A stretch of 7,747 nt of DNA from an uncultured Lachnospiraceae bacterium. GTDB taxonomy: Bacteria; Bacillota; Clostridia; Lachnospirales; Lachnospiraceae. The DNA lies in assembly GCA_900557385.1 (NCBI GenBank), contig USSP01000084.1, positions 1 through 7,747 of the forward strand. The letters run 5' to 3'. The translations under genes and the position numbers were made by a program. How positions within the stretch are numbered: position 1 is the first letter of the stretch; each line of letters begins with the position of its first letter. The notes beneath the pieces were generated by a model, which was not told the DNA's origin, ran no database searches, and saw nothing but the letters and a program-made list of their open reading frames with translations. Positions 1-5,616 of the stretch are shown in pieces.

Positions 1-2289
1 ACGTACCTTACTGTAATCACCGCCATTGGCCACGATACGGGACAGGGATTCCACAACTGCATAAATCGCACCATGGTAGGGGCTCCAGGAGGAAAGGTAG
101 GGATCAAAGCCATAACTCATCATGGTTACGGTATCGGTCTTTCCTTTTAATACAGGAAGCTTCGCTACCATTGCCTGGGTTTCGGTAAGCTGGTATTTAC
201 CACCATAAGGCATCAATACACTGCCTGCGCCGATGGAAGAATCGAACATTTCCACCAGTCCCTTCTGGGAGCAGACATTTAAATCATTTAACAGAGCTAG
301 CCATGCGCCTTTGACATCGTTCTTTTCCAATGCCTGGGCAACGGCAGGCGTTGCAATCTTTTCGAAGTAGTTGTCCGCCTGGGAAGGCATCTCTACTTTC
401 ACATCGGTCTCCTGATGTGCGCCATTGGTATCCAGGAAGGCTCTCGCAATATTTACGATATCCCTTCCTCTCCATTTCAGCACCAGTCTGGGTTCTTTGG
501 TGACTGTAGCAACAACCACTGCTTCAATATTCTCTTCCGCAATATAACCCATGAACTCGTCCAGATCCTTGGGATCGATAACAACAGCCATACGCTCCTG
601 GGATTCGGAGATTGCAAGCTCCGTACCATCCAGTCCTGCGTATTTTTTCGGTACTTTATCCAGATCAACGATCAGACCATCTGCCAGTTCTCCGATGGCA
701 ACAGACACACCGCCTGCACCAAAGTCATTACACTTCTTGATCAGATGGCTCACCTCCGCACGGCGGAACAGTCTCTGAATCTTACGTTCGGTAGGCGCAT
801 TACCTTTCTGCACCTCGGCACCACAGGTAGAGAGAGAACTCTCGGTATGCTTCTTGGAAGAACCGGTAGCACCGCCACAGCCGTCACGTCCGGTACGGCC
901 GCCTAACAATACGATAATATCGCCGGGGTCGGAATTTTCACGAATCACATTCCGTCTGGGAGCTGCACCCATAACGGCGCCAATCTCCATACGTTTTGCC
1001 ACATAATCGGGATGATAAACTTCCTTCACATAGCCGGTTGCCAGACCGATCTGATTACCGTAAGAAGAATATCCGCTGGCTGCACCGCGCACCAGTTTCT
1101 TCTGGGGAAGCTTACCCTTTAAGGTATCTGCTACAGGAACGGTAGGGTCTGCTGCTCCGGTAACACGCATTGCCTGATAAACATAACCACGGCCGGAAAG
1201 AGGATCACGGATGGCACCACCCAGACAGGTAGCCGCGCCACCGAAGGGCTCAATCTCGGTAGGATGATTGTGGGTTTCATTTTTGAAAAATACAAGCCAT
1301 TCCTCTGTGACAGGTCCTCTTCCATCCTCATAATCCATTTCCACAGGAACAACGATGGAGCAGGCATTGATCTCATCGGATTTCTCCATATCTTCCAGCT
1401 TGCCGTCCGCTTTCAGCTTACGCATCGCCATAAGAGCCAGATCCATGAGGCAGACAAACTTGTCATCACGTCCCTCAAAAATCTCGCTTCTTGTATCCAG
1501 ATAGCTGCGATAGGTGGTCTCGATGGGATCACGATAATAGCCATCTTCAAATTCTACATTTTTTAATTCGGTGGAAAAAGTGGTGTGACGGCAATGATCC
1601 GACCAATAGGTATCAAGCACACGAATCTCTGTCATGGACGGATCTCTGTGCTCTTCGTCACGGAAATAATTCTGAATATGAAGAAAATCTTTGAACGTCA
1701 TCGCAAGGTTCAGACTCTGATACAGCTCGCGAAGCGGTTCACTGGACATCTGGGTAAATCCCTCAAAATAAGATACATCAGCAGGATCATCATAATGCAT
1801 CACCAAAGTCTTCGGTTTCTCCATACCGGTTTCTCTGGAATCTACCGGGTTGATGCAATATGCTTTGATACTTGCCAGCTGCTCATCGCTGACATCTCCC
1901 TGTATCATATAGGTAACAGCAGTACGGATGATAGGCTCCTCATCCTCTTTTAAGAAACGTACGCACTGTACGGCAGAATCCGCTCTCTGATCGAACTGAC
2001 CGGGCAGGTACTCCACGCTGAAAACCTTTGCATCTGCAGGGATCTCAATGTTTTCCTGATATAGAATATCTACGGGTGGCTCAGAAAAAACAGTGTGACA
2101 GGCTCTCTCGAAAACCTCATCGGAGAGATTTTCCACATCATAGCGGATAAAAATACGCACACGTTTCACTGTGCTAATGCCCAGGAAGCTTTCAATTTCC
2201 TCATGCAGTTCCTTTGCTTTGACCGCATAGGGCTCCTTCTTCTCGACGTAGATACGTTTGACGACGGAAACTTGATTTACGTTGTCCAT
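1..2289 (-). CDS. purL: Phosphoribosylformylglycinamidine synthase, clostridial long form (partial, C-terminus off window)
   Basis: Makes FGAM from FGAR, glutamine and ATP in cytoplasmic de novo purine synthesis (EC 6.3.5.3). The frame is open for exactly 763 codons from ATG 2289 to the window edge. Residues 1 to about 85 form the PurS-like N-terminal domain (NQVSVVKRIYVEKK at the start). The family signature YWSDHCRHTTF lies at 228-238, the nucleotide/Mg motif KNETHNHPTEIEPFGG starts at K336, and CNDFGAGGVSVAIGELADG is around D522. The second synthetase repeat begins near 640 (NVCSQKGLVEMFD around C673). Clostridial long PurL is usually about 1,240-1,260 aa, so the rest of the second repeat and the C-terminal glutaminase domain lie beyond position 1. 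The start at 2289 fits the family N-terminus. GGAGG at 2308-2304 lies 14 nt upstream, which is long, and in-frame ATGs at 2301 and 2310 are poorer because the GGAGG is too close to or downstream of them. No frameshift was seen. Identification is firm. Confidence 0.97.
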   Translation of the reverse strand, partial: MDNVNQVSVVKRIYVEKKEPYAVKAKELHEEIESFLGISTVKRVRIFIRYDVENLSDEVFERACHTVFSEPPVDILYQENIEIPADAKVFSVEYLPGQFDQRADSAVQCVRFLKEDEEPIIRTAVTYMIQGDVSDEQLASIKAYCINPVDSRETGMEKPKTLVMHYDDPADVSYFEGFTQMSSEPLRELYQSLNLAMTFKDFLHIQNYFRDEEHRDPSMTEIRVLDTYWSDHCRHTTFSTELKNVEFEDGYYRDPIETTYRSYLDTRSEIFEGRDDKFVCLMDLALMAMRKLKADGKLEDMEKSDEINACSIVVPVEMDYEDGRGPVTEEWLVFFKNETHNHPTEIEPFGGAATCLGGAIRDPLSGRGYVYQAMRVTGAADPTVPVADTLKGKLPQKKLVRGAASGYSSYGNQIGLATGYVKEVYHPDYVAKRMEIGAVMGAAPRRNVIRENSDPGDIIVLLGGRTGRDGCGGATGSSKKHTESSLSTCGAEVQKGNAPTERKIQRLFRRAEVSHLIKKCNDFGAGGVSVAIGELADGLIVDLDKVPKKYAGLDGTELAISESQERMAVVIDPKDLDEFMGYIAEENIEAVVVATVTKEPRLVLKWRGRDIVNIARAFLDTNGAHQETDVKVEMPSQADNYFEKIATPAVAQALEKNDVKGAWLALLNDLNVCSQKGLVEMFDSSIGAGSVLMPYGGKYQLTETQAMVAKLPVLKGKTDTVTMMSYGFDPYLSSWSPYHGAIYAVVESLSRIVANGGDYSKVR

Positions 2290-2342
2290 AGATAAAATCA
2301 TTTCCTCCATTTGTATTAGTGTGTGATAAACATACTGTTTTC

Positions 2343-2370
2343 ATTATACAGGGAATCTGTATTTTTGCAA
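2343..2370 (-). promoter_or_regulatory. Sigma-70-type promoter for purL
   Basis: On the minus strand, TTGCAA (2370-2365) and a perfect TATAAT (2348-2343) are separated by 16 nt. Transcription would start near 2336, giving a leader of about 47 nt before the purL ATG. The leader is too short for a purine or PRPP riboswitch, and no hairpin was seen in it. The promoter sits within 45 nt of the stop codon of the preceding deacylase-like gene, with no terminator between them, so read-through from upstream is also possible. Confidence 0.65.
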
Positions 2371-2387
2371 TCGTGAAGATGAATAAA

Positions 2388-3323
2388 TTACTCATGTAAT
2401 CTGTGTATAATACGGAAAATAATGTCGCCTTCTCCCACCAAAGGCTCCGTGTGCGAGAAAAAGAGGATCCCATCGGTAGGTGCCTTGATGATTTCCTTGA
2501 CTTCCCCCTCCAGGGGATCAATGACATGGGCAATCTGCATGCCATAACGCACTTCTTCCCCACTTGACACTTCTCTGACCAAAATACCGCCACAGGAAGC
2601 ATGCACATTCATCAGATCCTCTTCCTTGATCACATGACTGATATAGCCACTGTGGCTTTCATACCGGATAATCCCCATACGGGTCAGGAAACGCAGAATC
2701 GCAGCTACGGCCTGGCGGGCACTTTTTTCATCAATTTCCTGGTTTTTATTCGTATAAATGGAAAACGCAGCGGTCATCTCGTCCTGCCAGTTGTAATTCA
2801 GGGTCTTGGTATCAATAGGGCGGGGTTTACGCACCACCACATAGGGAAGTCCAAACAAATTGGCAAGAGAAGCATTCTGGTATCCGGTCTCCATCATGCG
2901 TACATGAGGCACGAACTCTCCTGTCATATAAAAAGAAGCCAGCTGGATGCCAAAGCTGTAGTCCTTGATCTGCTCCAGAATTCCATCTGCAATCCGCTCT
3001 GCCGTATCCAAATGGGCATTGCCCGGAAACATCCGGTTAATGTCTGTCCCTTCCATCCCCCAGAACCTTCTGCCCACATTCATGGAATAAACATTTCCGG
3101 AGGGTACTACCAAAATCTGTTTTCCTGCACTGATACAGCCGTTTGCCTCCAGTTCCTTCAGACGCCGGATCAATTGGGAGCAGATATAAAGCTGCTGAAT
3201 TTCATTGCCTCGCATGGGGCCTACGATACAGGCGGCTTTTTCTCCTTTGCCAAACTGATAGCCCCGTATCACCATATCCTCCCGAAAGGGGGATTCCAGT
3301 CGATATAATTCCAGTTTATGCAC
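2388..3323 (-). CDS. AstE/AspA-family protein lacking the catalytic residues (predicted pseudoenzyme)
   Basis: A 311-aa member of the succinylglutamate desuccinylase/aspartoacylase family (M14-like zinc fold), paralogous to the gene just upstream. The fold is recognisable: the first metal-loop region at 33-44, a DINRMFPG motif (N96, R97), the strand at 185-191, and a C-terminal beta-sandwich domain from about 225. An ungapped comparison of key blocks with the partner shows that zinc ligand His became R38 (GPMRGNE), the second zinc His became L128 (IQLAS) and the catalytic Glu became Y190 (FSIYTN). Only E41 and the NR pair remain. Zinc hydrolase activity is therefore unlikely, and a structural, regulatory or substrate-binding role beside the active paralogue is inferred. 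GTG 3323 is chosen as the start because GGAGG lies 8 nt upstream. A GTG at 3332 would overlap that site. The gene overlaps the upstream stop by 8 nt, implying translational coupling. Confidence 0.88.
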   Translation of the reverse strand: MHKLELYRLESPFREDMVIRGYQFGKGEKAACIVGPMRGNEIQQLYICSQLIRRLKELEANGCISAGKQILVVPSGNVYSMNVGRRFWGMEGTDINRMFPGNAHLDTAERIADGILEQIKDYSFGIQLASFYMTGEFVPHVRMMETGYQNASLANLFGLPYVVVRKPRPIDTKTLNYNWQDEMTAAFSIYTNKNQEIDEKSARQAVAAILRFLTRMGIIRYESHSGYISHVIKEEDLMNVHASCGGILVREVSSGEEVRYGMQIAHVIDPLEGEVKEIIKAPTDGILFFSHTEPLVGEGDIIFRIIHRLHE

Positions 3324-4263
3324 GCTCCTCACCTCCGATATCTGTCAAAATACGGGCCAGCAACGCACCTTTGTATACGATCGGGTACTCCCGCAGGGTA
3401 AACACCAGTCCCGGTTTGTCTGCCACGATTTCCTGCAACCGTTCTCCTGCCAGGGCGTCCACAATCTCTCCGATTTTTTCTCCCTGGTTTACATAATGAT
3501 TATGGGCAATATAAGGGATAAAGACTCCTGTTTCTTCTGCCCGTAAAAACTCCACAGAGCCGTCGGTGGAAACCACCGGCATCTGTGTGGCATCGATTTC
3601 TTTTTCCCAGATTCCCATGTAATGCATCAGATTAAAAATACCGTCCACCACCTGGTTCCCATAAAGGGGATTAATCCGCATGCCCAGCCCCATTTCCACC
3701 ACCAGTGTGGGAATCTGCAGCATATTCATGGCATGTGCCAGGGTGGATTCGTGTACCGTAGCTGTGGCGTTCATCCAGATCATGTCCACATTCATCAGTC
3801 GGGCATAGGGAAGCAGCTGTTGGGCAAACTCTTCACTGAGGCGCACCTGGGGAATTTCCCGCACCAGCTTATCACTGGCATGGACATCAATACACATATC
3901 AGACCCCACCAGTTCCTGTACCATGGCTGCGGCGACCCTGTCCATCCCGTCTCCATCCTCACTTCCGGGGAATGTACGGTTCATATCCATTCCATATTGC
4001 GGAATGGTTCGCTCTGCCATTTCCAGACCCAACGGATTAAGTGCCGGATAAATATCCACCGTTCCATGGAGATATTCCGGATGTTCCTTGATTCTTCTGG
4101 CAATCTCATAGCAGACATACTGTCCTTCCAGTTCGTCTCCATGAATGCCGGAAAGTATGCTGAAACGCCCAATCGGTTCTCCTTCTACGGGCTGCAGTCG
4201 ATTTTTCTTAAGTACTAATTTTTCTCCCACCGGAAGTTCCATTTCCAGCACTGTTTCTATCAT
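3316..4263 (-). CDS. Succinylglutamate desuccinylase/aspartoacylase family zinc deacylase (catalytically intact)
   Basis: A 315-aa cytoplasmic zinc-dependent hydrolase of the AstE/AspA family, which cleaves the acyl group from N-acyl amino acids. The substrate cannot be told from the sequence. Visible key residues are the HxxE zinc motif in SGIHGDE (H41, E44), DMNRTFPG (N95, R96, substrate carboxylate contacts in the family), the second zinc His in IDVHAS (H128) and the catalytic Glu in TLVVEMG (E190). A C-terminal beta-sandwich domain follows from about residue 225. The length is normal for the family. The start is ATG 4263, with AAGGA 7 nt upstream. The frame is open 34 codons further up, but that Lys/Arg-rich stretch has no family similarity and would overlap tetR. 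It lies 86 nt after the TetR gene and overlaps the next paralogue by 8 nt. It is unlikely to be true astE, because no other arginine succinyltransferase pathway gene is present here. Confidence 0.92.
   Translation of the reverse strand: MIETVLEMELPVGEKLVLKKNRLQPVEGEPIGRFSILSGIHGDELEGQYVCYEIARRIKEHPEYLHGTVDIYPALNPLGLEMAERTIPQYGMDMNRTFPGSEDGDGMDRVAAAMVQELVGSDMCIDVHASDKLVREIPQVRLSEEFAQQLLPYARLMNVDMIWMNATATVHESTLAHAMNMLQIPTLVVEMGLGMRINPLYGNQVVDGIFNLMHYMGIWEKEIDATQMPVVSTDGSVEFLRAEETGVFIPYIAHNHYVNQGEKIGEIVDALAGERLQEIVADKPGLVFTLREYPIVYKGALLARILTDIGGEERA
3332..3336 (-). promoter_or_regulatory. Shine-Dalgarno site that fixes the GTG start of the pseudoenzyme gene
   Basis: GGAGG on the minus strand lies inside the last codons of the upstream deacylase gene, 8 nt before GTG 3323. 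It cannot serve the earlier in-frame GTG at 3332 because the two overlap. This makes 3323 the likely start and places it before the TAA (3318-3316) of the upstream gene, an arrangement typical of coupled translation and matched protein output. Confidence 0.7.
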
Positions 4264-4305
4264 GTTCCTATCCTTCCTGTTTTTCCGTTTTACCGCAAAA
4301 ATGCC

Positions 4306-4327
4306 CAAGGATATCGAATCATCCTTG
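4306..4327. repeat. 22-bp inverted repeat between tetR and the deacylase gene (candidate operator or hairpin)
   Basis: Perfect 7-bp arms CAAGGAT / ATCCTTG are separated by 8 nt. The repeat lies in the 86-bp gap after the TetR stop, about 43 nt before the deacylase start. No convincing -10/-35 pair was found in this gap. The repeat could be a TetR operator, or in RNA a stem followed after a few bases by five U on the minus strand, acting as a weak attenuator that lowers expression of the deacylase pair relative to tetR. The sequence does not decide between them. Confidence 0.45.
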
Positions 4328-4349
4328 AAGCATCTCTTTGCGTCTTTCT

Positions 4350-4934
4350 TTATTCTTCTATGCAAAGCTGTTCGACGAAGCTTCCAAACTGCCTGTCAAT
4401 CATGCTTTCCGAGATTTCTCCCGTGTGCGCCACGATTTTCATCCCTTCGATGACCAGCATAATGGTACGTGCCATCACCGCACTGTCTACCTCATAGAAC
4501 TCCCCGTTCTCTATTCCCTTTTCAATCAGCTTTTGCAAAATCCATACCGCCGCCTCATGCTGGCTGCGCCAGAGATTCTCGTTCTGCTGCTTTCCATGGG
4601 CAAAATAATATTCATAGGTTGCCACTGCCAGATCGTCATTTTTGCGAAGCAGTTCCTTTTTCTGCTCTTTAAAAAAAACAAGCAGAATGTCGACTGCTGT
4701 AGCATCTCCGGTAATCGTTGCAGAGAATACATCATCATCCTGCTCCGCTTCTCTTTTCAGTACCTCCAGGAAGATCTCTTCCGTTCCTGAAAAATACAAA
4801 TACAGACCACCACGGCTGATTTCACAGGCTTCCACAATGTCCTTCATGGTGACACTGCGAAATCCCTTCTCTATAAAAACCTTTCTCGCGCAATCCAGAA
4901 TATACTGTCGCTTCTGCTCTGACTTTTCTCCCAT
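4350..4934 (-). CDS. TetR/AcrR-family transcriptional repressor
   Basis: A 194-aa one-component regulator. Residues 9-55 are a typical TetR DNA-binding domain: helix 1 ILDCARKVFIEKGF, then the helix-turn-helix SVTMKDIVEACEISRGGLYLYF (27-48). The remaining all-helical region (about 60-194) is the ligand-binding and dimerisation domain, and the segment around GIENGEFYEVDSAVMA resembles the common TetR C-terminal pattern. No ligand can be named. ATG 4934 is preferred over ATG 4946 because GAGG lies 6 nt before it, whereas the GGAG before 4946 has no spacing. It lies 64 nt after the 152-aa gene and 86 nt before the deacylase pair, all on the same strand, so the pair is the most likely target along with its own operon. 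Inverted repeats flank the gene on both sides. Confidence 0.93.
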   Translation of the reverse strand: MGEKSEQKRQYILDCARKVFIEKGFRSVTMKDIVEACEISRGGLYLYFSGTEEIFLEVLKREAEQDDDVFSATITGDATAVDILLVFFKEQKKELLRKNDDLAVATYEYYFAHGKQQNENLWRSQHEAAVWILQKLIEKGIENGEFYEVDSAVMARTIMLVIEGMKIVAHTGEISESMIDRQFGSFVEQLCIEE

Positions 4935-4950
4935 GGTACCCCTCATCTCC

Positions 4951-4962
4951 GGGTGTGCACCC
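4951..4962. repeat. 12-bp inverted repeat just upstream of tetR (candidate operator)
   Basis: GGGTG-TG-CACCC on the plus strand has perfect 5-bp arms. It sits 17 nt upstream of the TetR start codon in a 64-bp gap, beside the ribosome binding site. A looser outer symmetry, CCGGG(T)GTG with CACACCGG, extends to about 4977. It may be an autoregulatory operator or an RNA stem near the ribosome binding site. No clear promoter was seen in the gap. Confidence 0.35.
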
Positions 4963-4998
4963 TTTACCTCACACCGGTTCTTTCACCTTCGTTCTCTC

Positions 4999-5457
4999 TT
5001 ATGCAAGAGGTTTATCCCAAAAATCCAATAATGTTTTCATTTTTTGCAGCAGTTCCAGATAGATTCCCTGCTCCATACCGGTTGACCACAACGCAGTTTT
5101 GGTCATTCCTCCCAGAATGTAATGCGAAAAAATACCGCACAGAACATCCAGATCCCTTATGGTCGCATTGGCAATGATCCGTTTCTCATCATCCACTGTC
5201 CGAATCCTGTTCCAGGAATAAATATAGGGATAATTGCGATTCATCATGGAAAGCCTGGATGCCTCTTTTACGAAAGCCATCAAAGTTCCGTCATATACAG
5301 GAAACGCCAAGGAATGTTCTGCAATTCCTTCTCCCTTAAATGTCGTGTGCATGCTGATTCCGGATTTTTCTTTTAACCATGGCAAATAGCGCAGCAACTG
5401 CTCTACTTCCGGCTTTATCTGTTTGATTTGCTCATCCACTCCAATCTTCGGTTCCAT
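4999..5457 (-). CDS. Conserved-looking 152-aa protein of unknown function (possibly DUF6508-like)
   Basis: A soluble protein with no signal peptide or membrane segment. An N-terminal charged helix (about 5-32) is followed by a FPVYDGTLMAFVKEA segment (about 52-66), a NYPYIYSWNR stretch and a helical C-terminal part with LDVLCGIFSHYILGGMTKTALWSTGMEQGIYLELLQKM. The Pro-Tyr-Asp then Phe-Val pattern and the closing 'region then acidic-Gly-Ile-(x)-Leu' pattern recall DUF6508 proteins from memory, but this cannot be confirmed here. The start is ATG 5457, with GAGG 6 nt upstream. It is the first gene of the minus-strand unit leading into tetR, 64 nt downstream, and is divergent from the 709-aa gene. 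No function is assigned. The gene itself is well supported by length, ribosome binding site and lack of overlap with other genes. Confidence 0.8.
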   Translation of the reverse strand: MEPKIGVDEQIKQIKPEVEQLLRYLPWLKEKSGISMHTTFKGEGIAEHSLAFPVYDGTLMAFVKEASRLSMMNRNYPYIYSWNRIRTVDDEKRIIANATIRDLDVLCGIFSHYILGGMTKTALWSTGMEQGIYLELLQKMKTLLDFWDKPLA

Positions 5458-5497
5458 ATCGATCCTCTTTTCTTCATGTGCTGCTTACTCTCTGCAT

Positions 5498-5508
5498 TTT
5501 ATATTATC
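5498..5508 (-). promoter_or_regulatory. Candidate -10 region for the minus-strand unit
   Basis: Overlapping minus-strand -10-like hexamers GATAAT (5508-5503) and TATAAA (5503-5498), with TGA before TAATAT resembling an extended -10. No good -35 is present at the right distance. The position would give a leader of roughly 35 nt before ATG 5457. Confidence 0.35.
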
Positions 5509-5522
5509 ATAAAACTTTAAAA

Positions 5523-5530
5523 AGTGCACT
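5523..5530. repeat. Perfect palindrome AGTGCACT in the divergent promoter region
   Basis: An 8-bp perfect palindrome directly follows a second short inverted repeat ACTTT-AA-AAAGT (5514-5525) in the 159-bp divergent gap. It lies upstream of the candidate -10 for the minus-strand genes, where a regulator could bind. Its GTGCAC core also occurs in the inverted repeat before tetR. Short palindromes of this kind can arise by chance. Confidence 0.25.
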
Positions 5531-5580
5531 CTAAACTCTAAAAAATACCGCATTCTCTTCCATATTTTTGTATTTTAAGC

Positions 5581-5609
5581 TATAATAATTTTATTCTTTT
5601 TTTAAGGAG
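5581..5609 (+). promoter_or_regulatory. -10 box and ribosome binding site of the 709-aa gene
   Basis: A perfect TATAAT lies at 5581-5586. The region 16-18 nt upstream (CTTCCAT) is a poor -35 match, so an activator may be needed. AAGGAG at 5604-5609 is 7 nt before ATG 5617 and supports that start. The transcript leader would be about 25 nt. Confidence 0.5.
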
Positions 5610-5616
5610 AAACGGT

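Noticed and set aside
415..906. Plus-strand open frame of 163 codons
   Set aside because: It lies entirely antisense inside purL, has no ribosome binding site and no family-like sequence. The same holds for the other frames within 284-2295.
2316..2333. Tiny minus-strand leader frame (MFITH) before purL
   Set aside because: It begins only a few bases after the predicted transcription start and has no ribosome binding site; too short to distinguish from chance.
2290..2387. Purine riboswitch or terminator between the pseudoenzyme gene and purL
   Set aside because: The gap is 98 bp, mostly promoter, with no stem-loop or U-tract that I could find.
2754..2831. First guess that R165 (PYVVVRKP) replaces the catalytic Glu in the pseudoenzyme
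   Set aside because: The ungapped 37-residue block comparison with the paralogue places Y190 opposite E190; the R165 strand is an earlier one.
2601..3308. Plus-strand open frame of 235 codons
   Set aside because: Antisense shadow of the deacylase-like pseudoenzyme gene; the translated product is His/Cys-rich and unlike any protein family.
3622..4218. Plus-strand open frame of 198 codons
   Set aside because: Antisense shadow of the intact deacylase gene, whose frame shows clear catalytic motifs.
4264..4365. 34-codon upstream extension of the intact deacylase gene
   Set aside because: It would overlap the end of tetR, is Lys/Arg-rich without family similarity, and the internal ATG 4263 has a well-placed AAGGA.
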